From Imperialibacter sp040222815 (GTDB lineage Bacteria > Bacteroidota > Bacteroidia > Cytophagales > Cyclobacteriaceae), in the NCBI RefSeq assembly GCF_040222815.1, contig NZ_JAVKCH010000022.1, forward strand, positions 685,357 to 749,356: DNA of 64,000 nt, in the 5' to 3' direction. Positions 31,078 through 39,130 of this stretch are shown here, piece after piece; position 1 is the first letter of the stretch, and every line of letters begins with the position of its first letter. The notes beneath the pieces were generated by a model that was not told the DNA's origin, did no database searches, and saw nothing but the letters and a program-made list of their open reading frames with translations. The position numbers and the translations under genes were made by a program.

Positions 31078-33471
31078 ATGACCACTTTTTTACGCACCGC
31101 CTTCAGGGTTTTCAAAAAGGACAAAGCCTTTACTTTCATCAATATTCTGGGCCTGACTCTCGGCATCATGTCGGCTATCATCATTTTTCTGGTGGTGAAG
31201 CAGGAAATGAGCTATGAGAAGTTTCATGTGAACCTTGAAAGGATTTACCGGGTCAACAGCCAAACCAGCCAAAAGGGAGGCTTTTCCTTTTTAACAGCTA
31301 CGCCCGGGCCGCTGGGGGAGGCGCTCGAAGCCGAAGTGCCAGGTGTGGAAGAAAGCGCCTGCACCTACTATCGTCGGGCGGGTAACTTTGTGATAGAAGC
31401 CGATGGGCAAAAGCGGGAGTTTACTGAGGCGGAAGGAGTGGCACTTTTGGGCCCTTCCTTTTTTAAGATGTTCAGCTTTGAGGTGCTCTCCGGGGATGTA
31501 AATGACCTCAACCTGCCTGACAAGGTGTTTCTTTCGGAAACGATTGCTAAAAAGTTTTTCGCCATCAGCGATGCATCAGAAGCTGTAGGCCAAACGCTGA
31601 GAATGGACAACGACTTCACGCTTTCGGTGGCGGGAATTCTGAAAGACTTTCCGGCGAATACGGATTTCCCCTTTACCATTGTGGTGTCACCCGAAACACT
31701 CAAAGACCAGATAGATTTCAGCTCATGGAATAGACTCGATAATTCCATGAACACGTATTTCATGCTGGCAGAGCAGGCAGATACCACAGGGTTTCAGTCG
31801 CAGATCGACACCCTGATAGCCAAAAATGCAGGTTCTTTCTTTGCCAGGTTCTTTAATTTCGAACTACAGCCTTTGAGCCAGGTGCATTTCGATAATCATT
31901 TTAGCAACTACAACTCAAGGACGATCTCCGGCACTACCATCACCGGCATGATGGTGCTGGGGGCCTTTTTGCTGCTTACAGCCTGTATCAACTTTATCAA
32001 CCTGGCCACAGCCAATGCGATGAAAAGAGGCAAAGAAGTAGGCATCAGGAAGGTGCTCGGTAGCTCTTCGGGTGACCTGATAGGGCAGTTTCTTGGTGAG
32101 ACTACTTTGCTGGCGCTCATTTCTCTTGCGCTGTCAATTCCCCTGGCTTATCTACTGAAGCCGTATGTGGAAGACCTCATCGGGTTTCCGTTTCACTTCA
32201 GCTTGTTTAACGATCCTATGGCGCTCGGTTTTCTGACGCTTCTGCTTGTGGCAGTAGTGTTGATTTCCGGTTTGTATCCTTCATTGGTCATGGCAAGGTT
32301 TCGTCCTTCGCAAGTTATCAGAAGCGGGTTGACCGGGAAAGCAGGCAAAGGGAGCTTGTTACGAAAAATACTTGTCGTGTTCCAGTTTTTGATCTCGCAG
32401 GTGCTGATCATCGGCCTTTTTGTGATTTTTTCTCAGATGGATTACTTCATCAACAAGGATATGGGCTTTGCCAAAGAAGGCGTTATCAATATTCAGTTTC
32501 CAAAAGGAAAACAAGGTAAAGGTGCAGCCTTTAAAGGTGCTGTACAGAACGTTAGTGGGGTGGAAATGGTGACGTTGCAGAACGCCAGCCCCAGCTCGAG
32601 AAGTCGCTGGGTGAGTACCTATTCTTTCGAGGGTTCATCGGAGGACACACCATATTCTGCAGAGCTGAAATTCGGCGATAAAGATTATATCGATATGTAC
32701 CAGCTCACCTTTCTGGCAGGACGGGGCTTCCTGCGGGACGATACCGTTACTGAAATTGTCGCTAACCGGAAGATGATCGAAGAAATGGGCTTTGCCAGCC
32801 CTGAAGAGGCTTTGAATGCAAAAATATTATCAGGTGAATCCGGTGTGCCTATTGTGGGCGTAGTAGAGAACTATCACACCAATGGGCTGAGGGAGCCTAT
32901 CAAAGCTGGCTACATCTCCACTAACCCGGAGTCTTTTGTGGAGGTTGGGATTAAGCTCAATATGTCGCAAGCAAAAGAGTCGCTGGCCAGCATAGAGACA
33001 ATCTGGGGTGCTATGTTTCCTAACGAGCCCTTCAAGTATCAATTTCTGGATGAAACAATCAGGAGTTTTTATGAGGCTGAGCAACGGCTGGCAAAGGTGA
33101 TAGGCGTTTTTACTGGTATCGCCATTTTTATCGGTTGCCTTGGGTTGTATGGGCTGGTTTCATTTGTCACTAACCAGCGCATGAAGGAGATCGGCATCAG
33201 GAAAGTGCTTGGAGCGGGGGTGTTTAACATCTTCTATATTATTTCAAGAGAGTTCGTCGTGCTGGTGGTGGTTGCATTTGTCGCAGCAGCGCCCATTGCT
33301 TTCCACTATACCTCAGAGTGGCTGGACGGTTTTGAGTACAGAGTGGAGGTGCAGCCTTTGGTATACCTGGTAGCCATTGTGCTCAGCCTGGTGATTGCAC
33401 TCTTGTCGGTTACGTTCAAGGCGTTGGCTGCTGCGAAGATCAATCCGGTGGATACACTGAGAACGGAGTAG
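31078..33471 (+). CDS. FtsX/MacB-type ABC transporter permease
   Basis: 797 residues. N-terminal helix (about 19-41), a large periplasmic MacB-core domain (about 45-270), three helices at about 290-390, then a second copy of the pattern: helix at about 430-450, periplasmic part 455-660 and three helices 675-790. The cytoplasmic signature MKRGKEVGIRKVLGSS and later MKEIGIRKVLGAGVFNIFYIISREF mark the two FtsX domains. Such proteins couple ATP hydrolysis by a separate MacB/LolD-like ATPase to envelope work such as export of lipoproteins or antimicrobial peptides. No ATPase gene is adjacent, which is usual for these Bacteroidota paralogues. Confidence 0.92.
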   Translation: MTTFLRTAFRVFKKDKAFTFINILGLTLGIMSAIIIFLVVKQEMSYEKFHVNLERIYRVNSQTSQKGGFSFLTATPGPLGEALEAEVPGVEESACTYYRRAGNFVIEADGQKREFTEAEGVALLGPSFFKMFSFEVLSGDVNDLNLPDKVFLSETIAKKFFAISDASEAVGQTLRMDNDFTLSVAGILKDFPANTDFPFTIVVSPETLKDQIDFSSWNRLDNSMNTYFMLAEQADTTGFQSQIDTLIAKNAGSFFARFFNFELQPLSQVHFDNHFSNYNSRTISGTTITGMMVLGAFLLLTACINFINLATANAMKRGKEVGIRKVLGSSSGDLIGQFLGETTLLALISLALSIPLAYLLKPYVEDLIGFPFHFSLFNDPMALGFLTLLLVAVVLISGLYPSLVMARFRPSQVIRSGLTGKAGKGSLLRKILVVFQFLISQVLIIGLFVIFSQMDYFINKDMGFAKEGVINIQFPKGKQGKGAAFKGAVQNVSGVEMVTLQNASPSSRSRWVSTYSFEGSSEDTPYSAELKFGDKDYIDMYQLTFLAGRGFLRDDTVTEIVANRKMIEEMGFASPEEALNAKILSGESGVPIVGVVENYHTNGLREPIKAGYISTNPESFVEVGIKLNMSQAKESLASIETIWGAMFPNEPFKYQFLDETIRSFYEAEQRLAKVIGVFTGIAIFIGCLGLYGLVSFVTNQRMKEIGIRKVLGAGVFNIFYIISREFVVLVVVAFVAAAPIAFHYTSEWLDGFEYRVEVQPLVYLVAIVLSLVIALLSVTFKALAAAKINPVDTLRTE

Positions 33472-33548
33472 GTCGAGGCCGATAATACCACTTGCCGGTG
33501 ATTGCGAGTCACTGTTCTAAGTGTTGATTGTGTGGCTACTGGTAGAGT

Positions 33549-33608
33549 GACGTGGCAATCTGTCCATTAGAATACCGCTTTGGAATGAACAGATTGCTTC
33601 AGTCGCTC
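33549..33608. repeat. Imperfect inverted repeat of a common Bacteroidota intergenic type
   Basis: GCAATCTGTCCATT on the left (about 33554-33568) is mirrored by AATGAACAGATTGC on the right (about 33585-33598). CAATCTGT/ACAGATTG is perfect. The sequence is of the multicopy kind often found between genes in this phylum; its function is unknown. Confidence 0.5.
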
Positions 33609-33667
33609 AAAGAGTGGTGGCATAGAGAGCCTGGAGCTGGCTCCGTACCGATCGCTTTCTTGCGAGA

Positions 33668-33714
33668 AGTAAAGAGGGCGCTCTTGTGCTGGAGGATAGA
33701 GCGACCTCTTTACT
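33668..33714. repeat. 17-bp stem hairpin
   Basis: AGTAAAGAGGGCGCTCT (33668-33684) and AGAGCGACCTCTTTACT (33698-33714) are inverted copies with one mismatch, loop 13 bases. No T-run follows on either side, so it is not a typical terminator. It is about 195 bases after the ABC permease stop. Confidence 0.6.
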
Positions 33715-33818
33715 CGGGTTACCGATGGATCACCCTGTCGGTTTCTTTTCATGGAAGCTAACTCTTAGAATTTTTATGCCATACAAGTATAAAGGCAATG
33801 ACGTCCGAGTTAGGGTTT

Positions 33819-33968
33819 TTATTTGCTCGCTCTCGCCAGCAGGTGGACAAGCGCAATAACCGGCCAGTTGGGGTTAGCGAGAACCAAAATACAGACTACA
33901 CCACCCATTGCAGCCAAATACCATCTTCCCTTCAATTTGATTTTTTTGCCTATCTTTAAATAAATCAT
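33819..33968 (-). CDS. Possible 49-residue membrane microprotein
   Basis: ATG at 33968-33966, stop at 33821-33819. The product has a basic N-terminus (IYLKIGKKIKLKGRWYLAA), then a hydrophobic stretch (MGGVVCILVLANPNWPVIALVHLLA) able to form one or two membrane helices, and ends RASK. Such a basic-then-hydrophobic layout is typical of small membrane proteins. Against it: the start is only 11 bases from the start of the divergent TerB-like gene, which leaves little room for two promoters. Without homologues to compare this remains a guess. Confidence 0.35.
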   Translation of the reverse strand: MIYLKIGKKIKLKGRWYLAAMGGVVCILVLANPNWPVIALVHLLARASK

Positions 33969-33979
33969 TTTTTGGCTGT

Positions 33980-34375
33980 ATGGATTACGTACTAAGAAAG
34001 CAGATCAGTCTGCTGATTGAACTCGCTCTTTCTGATAATAAATTTGACTTGAGTGAAAAAGCTTACCTGATGAAGTTTGCTTCCAGCCGTGGTGCGAAGA
34101 ATGCCGAGGTTGCCCGAATGATCAACAACCCAACACCAACAGGTTCACTCGAAATGCTGAATTTGACGCAGAAAATGGAGCTGATGTTGAGTTGCGGCAG
34201 GGTTGTCGTGGCCGACGGAGTTGTTGAGCCTGAGGAGCAAACGTTTATGTACGAGGTAGCCAAAAAGATGGGCTTCAAAAAGGGGGTGGTCGATTACCTG
34301 CTGAAGAATGTAGATAGCCTGCCTGAGAAGCAGCTTAAAGAGGGCTTTCTTGAGTTTGCCGGACAGCCGGGCTAA
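33980..34375 (+). CDS. TerB-like (tellurite-resistance family) protein
   Basis: 131 residues, all-helical and cytoplasmic. The LSEKAYLMKFASSRG and VVADGVVEPEEQTFMYEVAKKMGF segments form the two-EF-hand-like acidic repeats (D-x-E/S-x-x-E) typical of the TerB fold, proposed to bind metal ions. It has none of the partner ter genes (terC, terD, terZ) nearby, so a tellurite role is not implied; stand-alone TerB proteins are common. Convergent with the lipase gene, overlapping by four bases at the stops. Confidence 0.75.
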   Translation: MDYVLRKQISLLIELALSDNKFDLSEKAYLMKFASSRGAKNAEVARMINNPTPTGSLEMLNLTQKMELMLSCGRVVVADGVVEPEEQTFMYEVAKKMGFKKGVVDYLLKNVDSLPEKQLKEGFLEFAGQPG

Positions 34376-35232
34376 GCAAGCTGTTGCTGAACCCAATCAG
34401 CTACCAGGTGAAGCACCTTTTCCCGGTCTACATCGTAGTGCGTCTCGTGTTTAGACGTTTCCCACAAATGAAAAGTAACGTAGCGTGGTGCCTTAGAAGC
34501 AAACTCCTTTGTTGCTTCCATGCTGGTGATTTTGTCCTGCCCACCGTGAAACGCCAGAACAGGTATATTGAGCTCGCCAGCCTTTCCAATAGCCTTTTCT
34601 CCCGCTTCGATTAAGCTCAATGAAAGCTGAGAAGTGATCCGGCTATGCACGAGGGGGTCATTTTTGTATTTTGCTACTTCTGCCGCTATCGATGAGATTC
34701 CGTTGGGGTCGAGCCCACTGGACGCACTGAAGGCAGGCCAGATATTTCGCATCATTTTCGCCAACTTCAATAGGATCGCCGGAGGCGACATTGCCAGCCT
34801 CAGAAAAGGTGAGGACAGAATAGCTCCGTGTAGTTCGAGCGTCTTTTTTGATGTCAGAAAGTTCACGACCATGTTGCCACCCATGCTATGTCCGTAGAGA
34901 AACATGGGTGTTTCTATGAACTCCACCCTGGCGGATTTCATCAAGTCTTCAACATCTTCCAGCAGCAGGTCGTAGGAGGGGGTGTGGCCTTTTTTGCCTT
35001 CGGAATGTCCATGACCACGAAGATCCATGCCAAACACAGCCATGCCCTGTTGAGTGAAAAATTCCGCAACGTGCTGATACCTGCCTATGTGTTCCCCGTG
35101 CCCGTGCACAAGGCAGATCAAAGCTGATGGCTCCATGTCAGGCAACCAGGAGCGACCCTTTAGATTGAGTCCGTCCCTGGAAATTATGTCGTAAGATTCC
35201 TCGGTCATGCAGCCACTTCTGTATTTAGCCAT
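34372..35232 (-). CDS. Monoacylglycerol-lipase-like alpha/beta hydrolase
   Basis: 286 residues. Serine hydrolase with nucleophile elbow GHSMGG (about residue 115), Asp in GGQDKIT and His in SKHETHYD, plus the HGHGEHIGRYQHVAEFF oxyanion/cap entry and DLRGHGHSEGK motif characteristic of monoglyceride lipase / lysophospholipase family (Hydrolase_4). No signal peptide. An alternative start at 35208 would shorten it by eight residues. It would release fatty acid and glycerol; the divergent neighbour is glycerol kinase (starts 77 bases apart), so a shared promoter region and function in glycerolipid breakdown are plausible. Confidence 0.88.
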   Translation of the reverse strand: MAKYRSGCMTEESYDIISRDGLNLKGRSWLPDMEPSALICLVHGHGEHIGRYQHVAEFFTQQGMAVFGMDLRGHGHSEGKKGHTPSYDLLLEDVEDLMKSARVEFIETPMFLYGHSMGGNMVVNFLTSKKTLELHGAILSSPFLRLAMSPPAILLKLAKMMRNIWPAFSASSGLDPNGISSIAAEVAKYKNDPLVHSRITSQLSLSLIEAGEKAIGKAGELNIPVLAFHGGQDKITSMEATKEFASKAPRYVTFHLWETSKHETHYDVDREKVLHLVADWVQQQLA

Positions 35233-35309
35233 TTATAACTGCCGTGAAGATACGTCTGACTATCTTTTTTTTATTACTTTGACGCAAAAGTTTACCCTAA
35301 TACACCCGA

Positions 35310-36806
35310 ATGATGCAAGGAAAGTATATCGTAGCCCTCGACCAGGGCACCACAAGCTCACGTGCGATCATCTTCAATGCTGATGGGAGCATTCTCGGCA
35401 GCGCTCAGAAAGAATTCAGACAAATATTTCCCAAACCAGGCTGGGTCGAGCACGACCCCGACGAGATTTGGGCTACACAATGGGAAGTGTTCAAAAAGGC
35501 ACTTGCCGACCACAAGGTAGCCCCGTCGCAGATTGCCGCCATTGGCATCACCAACCAAAGGGAAACCACCGTGGTATGGGATAGAAAGACCGGTCAGCCA
35601 ATTTTTAATGCCATTGTGTGGCAGGACCGGCGAACGGCGGAGATTTGCGAAAAGCTGAAAGCCGATGGTCACGAGCAATACATCAGGGAGAATACGGGAC
35701 TGGTGGTAGATGCCTATTTCTCCGGTACAAAAGTGCAATGGATCCTCGACAACGTGGAAGGAGCCAGGAAGCGGGCAGAGAAGGGCGAGCTGGCCTTTGG
35801 TACCATCGACTCGTGGCTGGTGTGGAAGCTGACTAATGGAAAGAAACACGTGACAGACTACACGAATGCTTCCAGAACCTTGCTTTATAATATCAAGAAA
35901 CTGGAATGGGACAGCACGCTGCTGAAAGCACTTAAGGTACCGGAGTCGCTGCTGCCTGAGGTGAAGCCCTCATCACATCACTTTGGTGACCTGGAAATGG
36001 ACGGCGTCAAAATTCCGATAGCAGGAATTGCCGGCGATCAGCAAGCCGCCTTGTTTGGGCAGGCATGCTTTGAACCGGGCATGGCCAAAAATACTTATGG
36101 CACCGGTTGCTTCATGCTGATGAACACGGGCACGAAGATGCAGCTGTCTCACTCAGGACTGGTGAGCACGATAGCCTGGGGGCTTGAAGGTAAGGTGACC
36201 TATGCGCTCGAAGGCAGTATTTTCATTGCTGGTGCAGCCGTACAGTGGCTTCGGGATGGGTTGAAGCTGATTGATGAAGCACCTGACTCGGAGTACTTTG
36301 CTGTGAAGGCAGGCGACTCGGAAGGCGTGTATGTAGTACCTGCATTTGCCGGTTTGGGGGCGCCTTATTGGGACATGTATGCCAGAGGTGCCATTTTCGG
36401 TTTGACCCGAGACACAGGCAAGAGCCACCTGGTAAAAGCTACGCTGGAGTCGATGGCCTACCAAACCAAAGATGTGCTGGAGGCGATGCAAAAAGATGCC
36501 GGTTTATCCTTGAAAACCCTTAAGGTAGACGGTGGAGCTACTGCTAACAATTTTCTCATGCAGTTTCAGGCGGATATTTTAGGTGCCAATGTAGAGCGGC
36601 CCAGTATCATTGAATCTACGGCCATGGGCGCTGCTTTTCTGGCCGGTATTGAAGTCGGGCTGTGGAGTCAGAAGGAGATTGTGAAAAACAGAGAAATCAA
36701 TCGGGTTTTTACTCCCGAGATGGAGGAGGATGATAGAAAACGCCTGTATAACGGGTGGAAAAGCGCCGTGAAACGCAGCATGGGCTGGTTGAAAGATGTG
36801 GAATAA
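35310..36806 (+). CDS. glpK: Glycerol kinase
   Basis: 498 residues, the normal GlpK length. Phosphorylates glycerol to sn-glycerol 3-phosphate. N-terminal ATP-binding motif DQGTTSSR (about 11-18), glycerol-contact segments GITNQRETTVVWDRKTG and WQDRRTAEIC, TYGTGCFML, and the C-terminal FGGY signature region KVDGGATANNFLMQFQADILG. Two adjacent ATG codons (35310, 35313) are possible starts. No glycerol facilitator is adjacent; instead the 3' end overlaps by 11 bases with a membrane patatin gene, and a monoacylglycerol-lipase gene is divergent. Confidence 0.96.
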   Translation: MMQGKYIVALDQGTTSSRAIIFNADGSILGSAQKEFRQIFPKPGWVEHDPDEIWATQWEVFKKALADHKVAPSQIAAIGITNQRETTVVWDRKTGQPIFNAIVWQDRRTAEICEKLKADGHEQYIRENTGLVVDAYFSGTKVQWILDNVEGARKRAEKGELAFGTIDSWLVWKLTNGKKHVTDYTNASRTLLYNIKKLEWDSTLLKALKVPESLLPEVKPSSHHFGDLEMDGVKIPIAGIAGDQQAALFGQACFEPGMAKNTYGTGCFMLMNTGTKMQLSHSGLVSTIAWGLEGKVTYALEGSIFIAGAAVQWLRDGLKLIDEAPDSEYFAVKAGDSEGVYVVPAFAGLGAPYWDMYARGAIFGLTRDTGKSHLVKATLESMAYQTKDVLEAMQKDAGLSLKTLKVDGGATANNFLMQFQADILGANVERPSIIESTAMGAAFLAGIEVGLWSQKEIVKNREINRVFTPEMEEDDRKRLYNGWKSAVKRSMGWLKDVE

Positions 36807-39090
36807 ACTCATTTATTCCTTTCCTGTACAATTACTGGTTATGCACGTCAGGCGTAACCTGTTTATGCTATTCTTTTGGGTGAGCCTGGTGGCAGTGTTT
36901 ACCGGCAACTTCGGGCGAATATTGGGTATCCCTTACTTATTTCTCGATCCGGAATACCTGAACAGAGTGGATTTTTGGAGCTTTTTCATAGTCGGCTTTT
37001 GTATGGGCGGCTTTACCGCAGCCTTCAACATTTCCTGTTATATCCTTTACGGCCATGAGTATTCCTTTCTGGGTGTGCTTGAGCGCCCTTTTACCAAGTT
37101 TTCTATCAACAACAGCCTGTTGCCCATCATTGTGAATGTGGCTTACCTGGTTTTTATTTTTCAATTTCAAATGGAAAATGAATTCAGAGGGCCTGGCGAC
37201 CTGTTCTGGAAAATCCTTGGCTATCTGGCTGGTTTTCTGGGCATGCTTGCCGTGCTGTATACCTATTTCAGGTTGACCAATAAAGACATTTTCAAATACC
37301 TGACGGGTAGTGTGGATAAACGCCTGAAAAAGGTGAAAGTCAACCGCAAAAGGGCGTTGGATAAGCTGAAGGAAGTAAGAGAGAGTAAAAACAGGGTCGA
37401 CTTCTACTGGGACGAAAAATTCAGGCTAAGACCGACTGCCTATATCAACGATTTCTATGACAAGGAAGCCATCTTAAAAGTGTTTGATCAAAACCACTTC
37501 AATTTGGTGCTGATTGAGCTTCTTATCATTGTCGTTGTTTTGCTGCTGGGCTTCTTCATGGACAATCCCTATTTCCAGATACCGGCGGCTGCCAGCGCTA
37601 TCCTCTTTGGCACCATTTTCATTATGCTTAGTGGTGCCATTAGCTACTGGTTCCGTAGCTGGGGACTCATTTTCAGTATTACGGCATTTCTGCTGCTCAA
37701 TTTCCTGGTAAAAATGGACGTTTTTCGGAGCCTCAATCCTGCCTTCGGGCTCAACTATAAAGGCAGCAGAGCTGAGTATTCTATCAAGACATTAAGTGAT
37801 CGCAACACGCCGGAGGTGTACAACCAAGATGTGGAATCGATGCTGCCGGTGCTGGAGAAGTGGAAGGCTAAGCAAAAGGGTGCTGGAAAGCCCAAGATGG
37901 TCTTTCTATGTGTAAGTGGAGGAGGGCAGCGGGCGGCACTGTGGACCATGCGGGTGATGCAGCAGATGGACAGCCTTTTGAATGGGACTTTGCTCGACAA
38001 CACCATGATGATCACCGGGGCTTCAGGAGGCATTGTGGGAGCGGCTTATTACCGGGAGCTTTTTTTGCGGGAGAAGAGTGGTGAGATCGAGAACCGTATG
38101 GAGGATCAGTACCTGTCTAAAATCGCCATGGACAACCTGAATCCCATGATTTTCAGCCTGCTTGTGAACGATATGTTTATCAGGTTCCAGTATTTCAGGT
38201 ACGACGGAGAGGTTTACCTGAAGGACAGAGGGTACGCTTTTGAGAACCAGCTCAATCGGAACACCGACATGATCATGGAAAAGAAGCTCAAAGACTATCA
38301 GGAAGCCGAAAGCAATGCAGAAGTGCCCTTGCTGTTGATGGCTCCTACGATAGTGAATGATGGACGGAAGCTTTATATCTCCACGCAAGACGTTGGCTTT
38401 ATGACCAGCAATGCTGCAAGCACCAATGCGGAACTGGTTACCAAGGTGAGAGGGGTGGACTTCAGAAGCTTCTTTAAAGAGCAAAATGCTGATGAGCTTC
38501 GGTTTTTGAGTGCGTTGAGAATGAGTGCTACTTTTCCCTATATCACCCCCAATATTGAACTGCCCAGTGATCCGCCGCTCGAAATTATGGATGCGGGTAT
38601 TTCCGACAACTATGGCATATCGGATGCCGTGCGATTCGTTTATGTGTTCCGGGAGTGGATTGAGGAAAACACCTCTGGCGTCGTGATTTTTTCTGTGAGG
38701 GATCATCAGAAGAATGCAGAGATAGAGAAAAAGGCGTCGGAGTCTATCGTGCAGAAGTTTTCATCGCCCATCAGCAGTGTGTACAACAACCTTGGCAATA
38801 TTCAGGATCTTAACAACGACAGCCGCATTGAGTTTGCTACCGAATGGTTCAAAGGCAACCTGTATCAGATAGAGGTGGAATATAACACCAATACCATGTT
38901 TCAGGGGGAGAGCAACCTGCCGGAAGAAGTCCTGCTCGAACGAAAGCAAAATGAGCGGGCCTCACTCAACTGGCACCTGACGACCAGGGAGAAGAAAAAC
39001 ATTATCGACAATATCAATTTGGTAAGCAACCAGCAGGCGCTGATGAGGTTGAAGGAATTGCTGGAGGCGGAGGAGGAAGAGGAGGAATAA
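36796..39090 (+). CDS. Patatin-like phospholipase with N-terminal membrane domain
   Basis: 764 residues. N-terminal part (1-320) has about seven hydrophobic helices (about 22-40, 60-82, 108-125, 138-158, 234-254, 262-284, 288-307). Patatin domain about 365-700: oxyanion loop SGGGQRAA (374-381), catalytic Ser410 in GASGG, and Asp598 in the DAG(I) dyad motif. The C-terminus is acidic (EAEEEEEE). Expected to hydrolyse membrane phospholipids or acylglycerols from the inner-membrane face. Overlaps the glpK stop by 11 bases, so translational coupling with glycerol kinase is likely. The fusion of a polytopic membrane part to patatin is less usual than the soluble or outer-membrane versions. Confidence 0.88.
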   Translation: MWNKLIYSFPVQLLVMHVRRNLFMLFFWVSLVAVFTGNFGRILGIPYLFLDPEYLNRVDFWSFFIVGFCMGGFTAAFNISCYILYGHEYSFLGVLERPFTKFSINNSLLPIIVNVAYLVFIFQFQMENEFRGPGDLFWKILGYLAGFLGMLAVLYTYFRLTNKDIFKYLTGSVDKRLKKVKVNRKRALDKLKEVRESKNRVDFYWDEKFRLRPTAYINDFYDKEAILKVFDQNHFNLVLIELLIIVVVLLLGFFMDNPYFQIPAAASAILFGTIFIMLSGAISYWFRSWGLIFSITAFLLLNFLVKMDVFRSLNPAFGLNYKGSRAEYSIKTLSDRNTPEVYNQDVESMLPVLEKWKAKQKGAGKPKMVFLCVSGGGQRAALWTMRVMQQMDSLLNGTLLDNTMMITGASGGIVGAAYYRELFLREKSGEIENRMEDQYLSKIAMDNLNPMIFSLLVNDMFIRFQYFRYDGEVYLKDRGYAFENQLNRNTDMIMEKKLKDYQEAESNAEVPLLLMAPTIVNDGRKLYISTQDVGFMTSNAASTNAELVTKVRGVDFRSFFKEQNADELRFLSALRMSATFPYITPNIELPSDPPLEIMDAGISDNYGISDAVRFVYVFREWIEENTSGVVIFSVRDHQKNAEIEKKASESIVQKFSSPISSVYNNLGNIQDLNNDSRIEFATEWFKGNLYQIEVEYNTNTMFQGESNLPEEVLLERKQNERASLNWHLTTREKKNIIDNINLVSNQQALMRLKELLEAEEEEEE

Positions 39091-39130
39091 GCACGCAAAG
39101 ACGCAGAGGCGCAAAGCTAGAAAGGAACAC

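Larger units (their letters stand above)
33472..33979. other. Intergenic region with several inverted repeats
   Basis: About 510 bases. Contains inverted repeats at 33549-33608 and 33668-33714 and a possible small membrane-protein ORF on the minus strand (33819-33968). The 69-codon frame at 33552-33761 runs through the inverted repeats and is not supported. Confidence 0.5.

Noticed and set aside
33552..33761. 69-codon ORF
   Set aside because: Covers the two inverted repeats after the ABC permease; no protein-like pattern.
33980..34375. Tellurite-resistance operon
   Set aside because: Only a stand-alone TerB-like gene; none of the other ter genes is present.
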